DNA of 64,000 nt from Symsagittifera roscoffensis. Its lineage: Eukaryota; Xenacoelomorpha; Acoela; Convolutidae. Below, in pieces: positions 53,007 to 64,000 of the stretch. A model generated the notes under the pieces. It was not told the DNA's origin. It saw only the letters and a list, made by a program, of their open reading frames with translations, and made no database searches. The DNA is taken from the NCBI RefSeq assembly GCF_963678635.1, contig NC_087063.1, positions 54,825,074-54,889,073 on the forward strand, written 5' to 3'. A program made the translations under genes and the position numbers. How positions within the stretch are numbered: the first letter of the stretch is position 1; every line of letters starts with the position of its first letter.

Positions 53007-53024
53007 TCCCTGTTCGGTGCTCCA
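53007..53024 (-). promoter_or_regulatory. Candidate primer-binding site (tRNA-Lys-like)
   Basis: The minus strand reads TGGAGCACCGAACAGGGA, which starts with TGG and shares its last 11 bases with the classical primer site for tRNA-Lys(UUU), with one mismatch and one extra base in the acceptor-stem part. It lies ~400 bp upstream of the first gag frame. An LTR end in CA is not obvious next to it. Confidence 0.3.
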
Positions 53025-53378
53025 CCAAACAGACAAAACTTGAAGGCAGTAATTTTCTCAAGTGAGCGTCTATTGCACCCACCGACTCCTGTGTTACCTA
53101 TGTGCCTTCGGATTGCCCGAGCTAGACCTACTAAAATCCTCAGGGCAATCACTTTCCCAAAAACGATTTGGATTTCAATCCATACAAATCAGTTACAAAC
53201 TCTTTTTCAATTTAGACTCAGTGTCGCGAATATCCGAGCTTATACCTGTTTTGTTTTGGTCTGGTCTTTTATAAAAGGCAAGTTACCAGTGCAGTCACTG
53301 GTTCCTAGCCTGTCTCTTAATAACCTAATACCTTTCACTACTATCTTTTCTTCTGCCTACTTAAGTCTTAACAAAATA

Positions 53379-53530
53379 GTACCCATCCGGATTGGCAAAA
53401 ACAGTACCCCTCCAGATTCGCAAAAACAGTACCCCTCCGGATTGGCAAAAACAAGACCCCTCCGGGTTGGCAAAAATAGCACCCCTCCGGATTGGCAAAA
53501 ACAGGACCCCTCCGGATTGGCAAAAATAGC
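53379..53530. repeat. 25-bp minisatellite, about six units
   Basis: The consensus TACCCCTCCGGATTGGCAAA + AACAG is repeated head to tail with small variants. Further isolated TCCGGATTG copies occur at ~53560, 54270 and 54940. Confidence 0.9.
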
Positions 53531-55962
53531 ATTTCAGAGACCTTCAAAATTGGGACCCTTCCTGATTGGGACCTCTCCGGGTTTATAAAAATAGCTTTTC
53601 AGAGACTTTCAAAAATTTCACCCGATACACTTCCGGATACGTTCTCCGATGCTATTATGCTGTTTGAACTAACTAGGAAGGGTGTGTTTTCTTTCCCAAG
53701 ATCCTTTCGGATTGAAGTTAAGCCTCTTATTTGACAATTCACCTTAACTGTAAAGGGTCTTATCACTAGCCTAGTTTCGACTCGAATATGGTTTTGTGGT
53801 TTCCTTAGCCTTCCCTTTTTGTCTAGAACAGCAAAAATTGCCTTATTAAACCGTTTATAACCTTTGGTAGGTGTGTAAGGGCTTTCCAAAATTTTTTTTA
53901 TAAAAGGTGAAGGGACTACCTTCCCGATTTAGTGAATTTGCTAAAAACAATCCTAAAAAATTCGCACGCTTACTTTTTTAAATAATTGATGGTTTCATGG
54001 GTAAGCTCATCTAGTTTTTGATCTAATGGTACTAAGATCAACTGGATCTGGCCAATAGTTTTAAAGTTATCAACCAAAACTTCTTTTTTCTAAAATCAAA
54101 AAATTTTCTTCTTATAGGTTCCGCCTAACTTTTTTCGCAATTCTGTTCTTTTCGACCTAAAATTTTTTGATCCGAGCTCAAAAGGCCTATACTCTTCTAG
54201 TTAAATGCAAAAAACCCGATCTAAAACGTTCCAGCTGAAGAAATTTGCCAAAAAAAGGCTACTTTGACCCCTCCGGATTGATGAATCCTTTAAATCAAAC
54301 ACGTTAAGTTCAATTTCACTGTAACCCGGAAATTTATCATCAAACGGCTTTTAAAACATGTTGAAACACTAGTAAAAGTTGTCCGAACAACAATTTTTAC
54401 TGTCCTAACTCAAAAATTTCCAAAAATTTTCTTATTTTGTAGCGTTTCGTTTCTTCAAAAATCAAAAAAATTCGGTTGTTGGTACCCAATTAGTTCCAAC
54501 CACTTCTGAACTAAACTTCACCGGTTCTGCGTATTATACTAGTACAATTACGATGTAACTCACTAATTTTGCGCTTTTTATGTTTAAAAAATATCGATAT
54601 CTCAAAAAATTGCGATTTGTGGGGGGATCAAAATATCGCTATTTTGACCCTAAAAACCGGTCTGATTAGTGTGTTTTTTACTGAAAAATGGTATGGGAGT
54701 ATTAATATAGGCTGTATAAATAATAATACTAGTAATACTATAGCCCTACGGGTTTGTTCATTTTCCGAATTAAGGTGCTTCGGAGTCCCCCACGGATTAC
54801 TATCTTACTTTCTTGTTTCAAAAGGGTTACAAAACTTGTTAACTACGCCCAACAGTCGATTTTTGTTGTCCTTGAGCCCCTTCCTGTCGCTCCATGAACT
54901 GCTCGCCGGATCAGTCTTCCGCTCTGATCCCAAGATCCCTCCGGATTGAGCCCAAATTAGCATTAACGCGCTTAAATACTCAAACAATCCTGCAGTACAG
55001 ACACCAGAAACGGGCAACAAATTTTGGTCATAACAATTTTGTTTGATATAAATGCCTGCAACAACATATATATCTAACAATAACCAACGGTAGGGTCAGA
55101 TCACCTCTCGCCTGGGGGATGATTTCTACTGATTTTATACTTTTTACTATTTTTGGTTTTTTAGCTTTTTAGCTTATTTTTAATGTTTTTTGTTTTTCTT
55201 AGGTACTATACTACTTTTTGTTTGGTTTTTTGTTCGCCTGGTTCGTGAATTTTTGGTCTTAAGTAGGTTAAAAAACTATTCACGGGAATCCGGAAGGCTT
55301 CCGCGTTCCGAACTACCCTTCCACCCCGGTGGTTAGGGTGTTATCGTGAGCATCCGCTCGGAAGGAGTGCTCATTAACGGTTCTGCCGGTCATGATGTTA
55401 AAAAGAAATAACACCCAGGAGCGCCATAAAAACATCTATGTAACATTCGCCCGGAAGTACATAACGACGGAAAATATAGCTAGGTTCTGCAACGACTGGC
55501 TAGCGTCTAAGCACAGCTCTACAGGCTTTTCACCGTCTCTGCCAAAGCCAGGTCTTTTGATGGTTTTCCTAATATCGGGTCGAAAAAAAACTTACTGTTT
55601 CCGGCTTCAGTCAAAACACTCAAATTACCTTAATTATATGAAAGAATAGTGAGCTCATGGCTGGGTCTCAGTGTCCCCAGACCACGAGGTCACTCCTAAA
55701 ACAGGGCTACTGTTTATTATATTACTATTGTTTTTGTTCAGTAGATAAAGATCATCATCTCCATCGAAGATGGATCAACCTTTTCCCTCACTCCTAGCTT
55801 CTCGTTCTCTGAAAATGAATCGGGATGTTAATTAAATTCAACTCAGGCCATGACCAGGAAGCCAAACTTTAATATCAAACAGTTTGAGTCTTGGTCCCGA
55901 GACCCCTGGATTCTGGAATCCGGGGAAATAAAGTCCTTATTTCTTTCAGGAAGGCTGGACAC

Positions 55963-56762
55963 GTCGTCCCAACACCCTTCCTTGTTCTCGGGATTCGCGT
56001 CGCAACGATTGTAGCGGCACAATCGTCACAACTCAGAGTGGTTCCTGACAAATTCTAGTTATAAGTTCAATCTGTCGTTAGTTTCTCGTAGTTTTTTTCA
56101 CTGCAACTATTCTTGTTATGTCTCGCCGCTTCAGTGTGTGCGAAATATAAAAACGTTACGTGTCGTTCACGTCCAAATCGAAATTTTAAAAAATAGCATG
56201 TCAGTTAAAACTAACCCTTTTCGATTCGTCTAATCGTTCCATCAACGACACTAATCCGTTAAAACCACCAATCGTTTAGGTCAGAAGTTCTTTTTCTGGT
56301 CGATAAAAATTCGAATGCGAAACTGCATTTTCGTACATTCTGGTCGAATGTCACACTGGGAACGCCGTCCCAACACCCTTGCTTGTTCTTGTGAACTGTT
56401 CGGTAACGATTGTAGCGGCACAATCGTTATAACTCGGAGTGATTTCTGACAATTTCCAGTTATAACTTCAATCTGTCGTTTTTTTTTTCTCGTAGTTGTT
56501 TTTACTGCAACTCTTGTTGTCCTGTTTCGCCATTTCAGTGTGTGCGAAATATGAAAAGGTTACGTGTCGTTCACGCCCAAATCGAAATTTTAAAAATTAG
56601 CATGTCAGTCAAAACCAACTCTTCCCGATTCGTCTAATTGTTCCAATAACGTCACTTATCCATTAAAACCATCAATCTTCCAGGTCAGAAAATCTTTTTC
56701 TGGTCGATAAAAAATCGAATGCGAAACCGCATTCTTGTACACTCTGGTCGAATGTCACATAC
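55963..56762. repeat. 401-bp tandem duplication in the LTR-containing region
   Basis: CCCAACACCCTT begins at 55968 and again at 56369. The two units (about 55963-56363 and 56364-56762) share most of their length, including AACGATTGTAGCGGCACAAT and CAGTGTGTGCGAAATAT, and end with TGGTCGAATGTCACA. Divergence of roughly a tenth shows it is not recent. It may be duplicated enhancer-type U3 sequence. Confidence 0.9.
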
Positions 56763-57385
56763 CCCCGGACAGCCCGGTCAATGTCCTCATTGAGTCTCGT
56801 AGTCCTCATCAAAATGGCACAGTGTCATCGAACAGAATTCACAAAAAGTCTTGCCAACCCACAAACTAAATTTATCCTACTATGCTTCTTCCCTTCGGAA
56901 ATTTAGTTGTTAATGGCCCTGAATTTTAAAATTAAGAAACTCGGAGGTTAGAATGAACAATGAAAAAATCTCCTTCTTCAAGATATTACCCAAGCCCTTC
57001 ATGCCACCACAAAGTGATCAGTCGTCTTAATTGATTGAGAACAATCATGCGGGCTGGAATATTTTGATATTTTCTTCACTCAAGCCTTTCTAAATAAAAA
57101 ATAAGTGTCTCTAAAGCCACTAACTAAAATCATAATGCAAATTTATAAAATGCAACAAATTCTGTAATCTTCAAAACTCAACTAAATGTTTTCTTTTCAG
57201 TTTCAATTGCTTTTGTTGCTTTTTTTCTCACTTGAGTTTTTTGTCACATACAAAATAATTCTGAGTTTTAACATCTTCTCTTTCGTCGCTTCTTTGTTTC
57301 TTCCTTTGTTCGTCGTTTAGAAGTTCTAAAACTTCTAAATTCTTCTAATTTTCTTTCATTTTGGTTCTTGTTTTTCGGCCATTTG

Positions 57386-58300
57386 TCAATGCTCCATCTC
57401 CTCCTCCTGCGACGTTGACTCCGCACTATCAGTCTCTGCGTCTTGCAACACGTCGGTAGCTCTGCCTATGATGTTGGAAGCAATCCTCCAACACTTCTGC
57501 TCTTCTACTCTTTGTTTACAACAAGGTGGAGGATCAACGTTAGATTCTCTGTTTCGGCAGAAGCTGTTGTGGAGGCACAACGTCACGTTTCTCTCCAAGT
57601 CTTCCTTCAACATCTCTTCTTTTTTCCTTCCGTCACATTAACTTGTCCTAGAAGTTCTCTTCACTGCGGTGGTTAATGTATTACGATGAGTTAAGAAAGC
57701 TCGCTTAAAAGCTCCTGCTCCAATGTCCACGTTATACGCACTGTACATTCTGCTGTGTTTCGACATATGTTTCTTGGCATACTCGTACAACAATGCAGTC
57801 ATGTTGGCTCTAAACCATGACATCAGTCGTCTTGTGGCCCATATCTTTTTCACTTCTATCGAAATGTTCAAGATTTTGCACATTGTCTCAAAAAGCTCTA
57901 AATCTCTCAGACAATCCAATTCCTGTAATTGTTCTTTCGTCGGCGCCTTCTGTCTATTGTTCTCTTTTACATGAGCTTCCAGGCACGTATCGCCAGCATA
58001 ATTCCTACTATCACTATACTTATGGGCTGTGGTGAATCTGGTAAACCCATGGAGAGCAGCTCTCCACAGTCCCAGATCAACGCCAGGTTACTACGCCCGG
58101 GGTACCACCATGTTTGTAGCAAGCAATGGCAGGGGAACTCATCATGTGTTGACATGATGCTCCTCCAATTACGTTTTCCCGAAGCTTCCAGTAGTGGTTC
58201 CACTTCCATCATCACTCGGTGGACTTCATCATTCTCATCTACTGCATTGTATTCCGTGACTGTTGATCCTTTCTGTTTTTTTGTCTTTCAAAGTCACTGA
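57386..58300 (-). pseudogene. Retroelement copy B: C-terminal fragments with a possible membrane anchor
   Basis: Frames 58215-57967, 57919-57638 and 57613-57386. The first ends with a hydrophobic segment (PISIVIVGIMLAIRAW) preceded by a Cys/Trp-containing stretch (CHCLLQTWWYPG), consistent with a C-terminal membrane anchor of a glycoprotein. The next two frames are short and basic or Cys-containing without a recognised domain. The matching part of copy A is lost in the assembly gap. Confidence 0.45.
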
Positions 58301-59300
58301 AAATCCCACTGGCGTATCCCATGAACTTTTTTCCCAGTATCGATTCTAATTCCTCTTTGGTTCTCTCCGAAACTGCTGAGAACATTTTGCCCAGTAATTC
58401 GTAAGATTTTCTGACATTCTTTCTAGTCTCACGCATTTTGGCACTGAGAAGGCCTGATCCACGATCGTTCTCGTACTCTTCACATCCACCGCTACTAAAT
58501 GCAATGGGTATCTGCTCTTGCACATTGGAGCTAGAGTTGATCCCACTACATATCTCGCTCCCGTCGGTCTTCGATAAGTTTCACTCTGCCGGATGTTAAT
58601 TTCCGCCTCGATCGCTTCTCTCCATTTTCCAATATACTTCTGCTCAGTTTGCAACACTCCTGGAAACACTTCTACACTGATGGTCGTAACCACCCCATGC
58701 TTTTGTTCTAGATTCAATAGTGACTCTAGAGAACCAAACATGATGTAGAATCATAGCGCAGTCACTAGATTCACCTCGGTTTCTCCATAGCAACCTGCAA
58801 TCAGTTCCGTTTCCGTTTTCGCCTTCATCACAATGTTTACAAACATAATCGTCAATTGCTTGTGTTGTTTTTCCAGGGTCTTTACGCAATCCAGACCTCC
58901 ACAGATGGGACCTTCCAGTCCACAGAATTCTGCCAGACAGCTACCAGGTTTGACCCAGTCCTCTGGTCCCCAGCCATGCAACTCTACCTTGTCTTCTCCG
59001 TTGCTCTTAAAGGCTGTCGTCATCAAATTATGATGATGTTCAGGTCACGCAAGTTACAGTCTGAGTTCAGTTCCCTCTGCACATCTTGTGTCGCACGTAA
59101 TATCAAGTCAGCGTTGGGACTAGGACATCATGATGGTTTCATCAGTTTCCATACCACCATTAAGCTCGTTCTCAGTAGTTCGTCCGAGAATCCCAATACA
59201 AACTCAACTCGGTTGTCCGATTTTGGCACTGAAGGCGCAGTTACCTTTTCCTCCAAGATAAGTCCCAACTTGGTCTGCTGAATAGAGCGCTTCTTACCGT
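58239..59300 (-). pseudogene. Retroelement copy B: possible glycoprotein ectodomain fragments
   Basis: Frames 59026-58751 (CGLEGPICGGLDC and a later GCYGE), 58741-58346 and 58523-58239 carry Cys-rich, then mixed helical sequence, and lead into the hydrophobic segment at ~57970-58010. Together they look like an env-type protein broken by frameshifts. Class and relatives are not recognised; assignment is tentative and no repair is attempted. Confidence 0.4.
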
Positions 59301-59479
59301 TGCGATTCTTGACGTCCAGAACCCTAGCAACACTGCTTGCCCGTCATCAAAAAAAGCAATCGCGTGTCTTCATTCATTAACGGATTACACGCCAGCTCTA
59401 TGGTTCCGGATACGTAACTGTATGATTTCTTCCTGATCGGTCCACAGTATTCATTGGATTTTGGCAGTGATCCCATGGA

Positions 59480-60299
59480 TCATTTCGAGAGTCTCAGCTC
59501 CTTGTTTGAGAACCTCATTATTTCGTCTATTTTCTTTATCGGTTCTAGTTCCACGGGTTCTTTCATTTTAACTCGCATTGGTTTGCTCTGATATATGTCC
59601 AAAAGTGCTAGCAAGAGCAAGGCTTTTGTTCGTTCATCGCCTTCTCTTAGCACCTTCACGCAAGTGTTCAAAGCTGGCACTGAAATTGTTGTATCATAAA
59701 CCGACCGAAACATAGAGCGTCTCTCCACTTTGCGCACGCTACTGCTGCTCCTTCTTGGGTCATCAGATCCCTCACACTCGTCATCAAGAACATCTTTACT
59801 TCCTTCAATTTTTTCTTTTCTTCCGAATCATATTTTCGCGAGTCAGTCTAATCATGCACCAAGAGAACCTTAGTTGTAACTCTGTTCTCACATAGGGTAT
59901 TGCTATCAGAGCGTGTAACTTCTGCGTGGTTCTCATTTCTTCTTCGAAGTATCGTAACACTACCGCTCTCCATGGAAGGCTCATCAACTGCACGATCGTT
60001 TCCACGTGCATTTCAGACAATACCAGAGTCCCGTATGCCTTCTGCTTCAGGGTGGTGCCTTGCATCATTGTCTCTAAATAACCTTCCATGGCACTTTTGT
60101 CTTCCAGAGCCATTAAGTGTCCTCTGGCCGAATTTCTGTACTCTAACATCTCCATGTATCCACCGGCGGGTTCATCAATTGACACAGTTTCCGACACTGT
60201 CAGTCGGTTATATTCCACTGACACTAGCTGTCCTACGACGCTTCCCTTTCCGTGATTCATGGGAGATGGTTTGAAGTCTTTAGGGTACTCTCTCCACAT
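59480..60299 (-). pseudogene. Retroelement copy B: helical protein fragments
   Basis: Frames 60299-59805 (164 codons) and 59737-59480 (85 codons) are helical, with few Cys and a run of basic residues at the end of the first (MIRKKRKN). They are not recognised. The first ~55 bases of copy A after the gap (37943-38027) match the 5' part of this frame, so copy A originally had the same gene. Confidence 0.5.
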
Positions 60300-60333
60300 T
60301 GGCTGAGTATCTGCATTTCTAACGTCGCTCCAG

Positions 60334-61995
60334 TCAGAGTGCGGTCACTCTTCTTAATATGTAACTGGCTGATTTTATTCCTGCCATGAGAATGGGTGGC
60401 ACCATCGCCACGTCAGTCAACATCCTATCTGTGCCAGGCAATCGATCATCACCCTGTCCCAAATCCATGACTTCTCCGACTCGTTTCCTTTTCGCCGAGT
60501 TGACAGCTTTTATCGATATTTCCGAATCCGCCTTCGTCTTTCCCGCTCTCCTCGGTATCACTTTGCTGCCTAGTTTCATCTTCATCTCATTGATCTTATC
60601 AATCATCAATTTCGATCGCATTGTTCCTTTCCTGGTTCTCGACAGATATACCACTTCTCCTTTTTCCTCTTGCGGCGTCATCTTGATAGGAGAGTTCGCC
60701 TCGTTTTCGTCAGTGGCTGATTCGATCAAAAACTCGCTCAATTTCCCTTCACACTCGTCGAGTTTGTCAAGGACTTCCCGCATTAGTGGTCGGTTGAGAC
60801 CTAGTTTCAAAAAATACTGGGTTCCCTAGCTCTGGACTACTGCCCAGGCCTCTTCCTTGAAGGCCACTCTGTCCATTCTGAATCTCGTCCTATTTTCATG
60901 GTCTATATGATGCACCTCTCACTCTTCTTGGTGCAACGTTCCCAAGAAAGGTACTCTGGCAGTTCCTTCTATCCTTCTTCTCCTTGGTGATTCCATTAAG
61001 AGTTTGTGTTCGGCATTTTTAGAATTCATCGGAGAGCTGCCCTCCGGTAAGTTCCAGTTCGTTCCCATGAATGTCGATGGAGGTTCCAGTCGTCGCTTCC
61101 AACGTGTCCGTGCTGTTTTCAAAAACGCTGAGGAAATTGAAGTCCAGGCTGGACGTCCCTCCTGTCGAAGCCTTATCGTCTTCTTTCTCGGCTTGATCGG
61201 GATCCTGTTGCATAGATTTTTCCGATCGACGGCTTCCTCCCTGCCCATCGTCTCGTTTCGGATTATTTCCTGAACTTGAGGATACTTGCTCTTCACTCCT
61301 TCCATCAGGAAACTTCGGTATAATTAGTCTACCAGCGGACTGATATTCCTCCTCTCCATGAACTACTTTGACCTCTTCATGTCCGAAGGGTGCTAGGATG
61401 GTTCTAGTCTGCAGGGTTCCTCCTACCGTTAACCCTGGTTTTACACTCGTTAAGATTAGGGAGGCTTCTGTTAAGTCAACCTTGCCTCTCATAATCATGG
61501 GCGCTAGATCCAGTTTCGCCCATTCCTCTTCAAACCTCCCAGGCTTCGGAGTCGCTGCACTGCTCATTCGTCTCCTCGTTGCTTCATCAGTGTAAGTAAA
61601 CTGCGTATACTGCAGCACTGCAACGTTTCTGCCAATGAAACACGGATCCTCATTTCAGAGAATTTCGCCATTCTCCTTTCGTTAGTCTCAAAGGCTCCTA
61701 GCCTAGGGGTTTGCACTGCGGAGACTGCCCCGAGCAGCATCCTTCTTATCAGAGGAAAATCAGGGAGTTTCTTGTAATCACCCAAGCCTTTCGTCTCTTC
61801 TCTCACCTCATGGTACGCGGTCATTAAACGAGGAATTCTCGTGATCTCGCCGTTCGTTTTATCATGCTGCCTTAAGTTGCAGAGCTTTGGGAACACCTCG
61901 ATGTGTCCTCTATCCACTTCTCCCATACGATTACGGAAGTGATCGTCAAAGTTAATGACCGTCATCTCTGGTTCCGATATCTTTCGACTGCTGAT
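60334..61995 (-). pseudogene. Retroelement copy B: acidic/Ser-rich protein, more complete than in copy A
   Basis: Frames 61965-61564, 61618-61019, 61305-60919 and 60810-60334 cover the counterpart of 38028-39334. Copy B has 669 bp (61325-61994) missing in copy A, encoding an extra ~220 residues (including LMTAYHEVREETKG and FSEMRIRVSLAE), so copy A has a deletion. Frame changes remain near 61.0 and 61.6 kb. There is no recognised domain. Confidence 0.6.
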
Positions 61996-62043
61996 ATGAG
62001 GTTCAGGTGCAGCACCGACCTCCTGTATAATTCCAACTTAACA

Positions 62044-63481
62044 TCAGGGAAGGCAAACGTTAGAGGGCATGCCACCAACATGATGTCGCACGTCTTCCTC
62101 CCTCTGAATCGTTTCGTCATCTCCTGTTCCAAAGTGATTCTGCTGCAGGAGGTACTGGATATGAGTATTTCGCAAATCTCTTATCTCATTCCAGGAATCC
62201 GTAGATTGCTTCACGTCAAATTTCCTCACATTCTATCTCATTTGCTCCGGATAGCGTGTCAAAATCACCAATCCTCTTAGGTTTCTATGCGTTTTCGCGA
62301 TCAGCGTTAGAAGTGCATCAAATCGCAATTTCTGTACTCCTTCGTTGAGCAGTTTTGCTGGTCCTTTCACAAAGTTCTCTGCTCCAAACGTCACGAACAG
62401 GGCTAGTAATTCAACGATCGATACTTCTACGACTACTTGGAGGAATTCTTTTATCAGATATGGCGAATGTGAAGGGTATATTTTCGCCAAGAAAGACGCG
62501 GTCCATCCAACTCCTAGTCCTTCCAAAATGCTGTCAGTCCGGTCAAAGCCTTCTTCTCCCTTCACATTCTGTGTGCAGAAAGCTTCCAGGATCACTTGGC
62601 ACACTCTGTTCACGAACTCGGCTGATTACTCCTCAGCATTCTCGGCCAGGTTTATTTCTTTTACTAAGTAGGCATGGATCTTCCTGATCATCACTGGGTC
62701 TCGCTCGAAAGCATCCGCGCCCAATGCTGCTATCCGAGGGGTCAAGTGCAGCAACTTGTTAGCCCCTGGTTTTGTTCTCAAAACCATCGATTCCAAGTGA
62801 GCTCTGGTTTCCTTGGAGTTCTTCCTTCTCTCTCCTTCCTCTTTTATTTCCATTCCTCGGACCATAAATCGTTTGACATCGCCACGATCAATCTGTGGTC
62901 ATCGTCAATTCCTGGCTTCAATTTGAGCTGTCGGCTGAAGTTGGACAGTTCCAACCCCAGTACCTCGTCCAACACTAGCATGTATAGTGAATGGTCTTTA
63001 AATCCTCGCATCGCATTTGAGATGTCAGACCACATCGCAGGTAATTCAACCCTGAGTGGCCTCAGATTCTCCGTATCTATTCTGCGATTTAGGGCAGATA
63101 TGATCACGTCATATTTCATTACGAGAGCAAAGACAACATCGCATATACAAACTTCAGTCCATCCGGGAGCTGTGCATATCCCGGAGACAGTGCAAACACG
63201 GCTCTCGGTGTTATTTTGGTGAAGGCACCTTCTTTCAGGGTGTCCACTACTTCTTCCATTGACTCGAGGGTATGTTTTATAGCTGGCCATATAGCGTCTT
63301 CGGCTGTCGTAGGCTCTCTGAGTCCGCTCAGGAAACCCCTACTGTGTAGATGGTCTTTCATGCCAGCAAATATGATTGTAATTGGGTTCATTTCCGTCTG
63401 TCGTTGTACCCCGATTGCCATCGACAGAGATTGCATTAGGTCCAGGTCGACCGCCGCCGCCAACCTTATAACATCAGGCAA
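62044..63481 (-). pseudogene. Retroelement copy B: helical ~460-aa protein
   Basis: Frames 63481-63119, 63290-62844, 62865-62626, 62613-62233 and 62229-62044 correspond to 39200-40725 of copy A at roughly 90 percent identity by eye, but with several one-base frame changes. Copy B lacks 91 bp that copy A has at ~39090-39180. At the site of copy A's TGA (39829) copy B keeps a Leu codon. Confidence 0.6.
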
Positions 63482-64000
63482 AAACTGAGACTTGGAGGTT
63501 TACACGAAGTCTGAGCTCGCGACTACCAAGATCTTTGCCTTCCTAATTTCTGCTTTGTCGTACACAGCAAAGATGGTGTCATCTTTCTTGATCGCCTTCA
63601 AACCACCGTATCTCTGAACATCACCTTCTTGGTTTACTTGTTTCGGGTATGCTCTTTCTTTTACATGACCTGGGGGTGCTTTTATCTGTCTGAACTTTTT
63701 ACGTGTTGTCCTATTGGTGCCCTCGTCGTCAAGAATCTTCCGGGTCTTTCTTCTCGATTTCCTTCATTGTAATTCAGCTTCACATCTTGCAATGGTCTTG
63801 CATTCACCGGACCCATTGTAATGTTTGAGGGCATTCCCTCTAAATCAATCGGCGCTCGTGGAGCTGAAGTTTATGCCAGCTGCTATCAACCAGTCCGCGC
63901 CTGATATTAAATAAAGTCCGTTGACTGACAATGTCGCTCCATTCAAAATCATCATGGTATCTGCTGCAAAACTCACCGTCTGAAGGTTCAACTTCATCAG
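63482..64000 (-). pseudogene. Retroelement copy B continues past the window end
   Basis: Matches copy A 40560-41080 (for example the stretch with CTCGTCGTCAAGAATCTT at 63721 and 40798) with small indels. The SGNH, coiled-coil, macrodomain and possibly gag-pol parts of copy B should lie to the right. Confidence 0.65.

Larger units (their letters stand above)
52613..57385. other. 4.8-kb noncoding region between copies A and B, probably including LTR sequence
   Basis: No supported gene. Since copy A starts (minus strand) at ~52.6 kb and copy B ends at ~57.4 kb, a shared or paired LTR is expected here. Contents: a PBS-like stretch at 53007-53024, a 25-bp minisatellite at 53379-53530, AT-rich sequence at 53900-55100, and a 401-bp direct duplication at 55963-56762. 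I could not fix LTR borders. Confidence 0.5.

Noticed and set aside
53379-53530. 25-bp repeats as a CRISPR array
   Set aside because: No unique spacers; simple minisatellite in animal DNA.
53599-53889. 96-aa minus-strand frame between the retroelement copies
   Set aside because: No domain, no splice context, and it lies in probable LTR sequence; kept only as noncoding.
55905-55930. GGATTCTGGAATCCGGGG as an outlying end motif of the 16.6-kb transposon
   Set aside because: Single occurrence with a mismatch outside the element; likely chance.

Overview
The window is animal (metazoan) nuclear DNA dominated by mobile elements. Genes are split by short spliceosomal introns with GT..AG borders, the only likely host gene is a C2-domain (synaptotagmin-like) protein, and there are no bacterial operons, Shine-Dalgarno sites or tRNA/rRNA genes. 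I cannot name the species. A 200-base run of N (37743-37942) is a scaffold gap, so the right half need not truly neighbour the left half.

Layout. (1) 1-~13300, plus strand: the 3' part of a Ty3/gypsy-type LTR element. It has the Gag-Pol C-terminus (protease, RT, RNase H, integrase with a GPY/F module), two tiny overlapping membrane ORFs, a Pro/Ser-rich frame without an ATG, a secreted/membrane Env-like glycoprotein and a further unrecognised 597-aa ORF that overlaps the env stop by ATGA. A probable 3' LTR follows. (2) 13300-20510: two exons of the C2-domain gene, separated by an intron filled with a ~1.25-kb tandem repeat (two near-identical copies plus older diverged copies). (3) 20511-37090: a 16.6-kb DNA transposon bounded by perfect 26-bp terminal inverted repeats, sitting about 160 bp past the C2 exon. 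It carries four multi-exon genes: an RNase H-fold (DDE-like) transposase with a C-terminal BRCT-like domain; a zinc-finger protein with a JmjC (KDM2/KDM7-like) demethylase domain; a minus-strand Cys-containing protein with a possible Tudor/chromo-like barrel; and a SET protein of the KMT5A/SET8 type. Both ends and several introns carry many copies of a GGATTCC(GGG) motif. (4) 37943-64000, minus strand: two copies (A, 38.0-43.1 kb; B, 57.4-64.0 kb and beyond) of an unusual large retroelement. Copy A is contiguous with a broken Ty3/gypsy gag-pol (44.1-52.6 kb), a macrodomain ORF (43.5-44.1 kb), an SGNH-hydrolase ORF (41.5-42.1 kb) and long unrecognised helical proteins. Copy B shows the 3' end, including a possible membrane glycoprotein. 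Both copies are broken by frameshifts, stops and deletions.

How the parts work together. The 16.6-kb transposon is the most remarkable object: a transposase packaged with both a predicted histone/protein lysine demethylase (eraser) and a predicted SET8-type lysine methyltransferase (writer). The genes are arranged as two plus-strand genes, one minus-strand gene converging on gene 2, and one plus-strand gene diverging from gene 3 across a 63-bp-arm hairpin. This suggests an element that edits chromatin around itself or during its movement. The right-hand retroelement is the second object of interest, because it joins a gypsy-type pol to macrodomain and SGNH-esterase ORFs.
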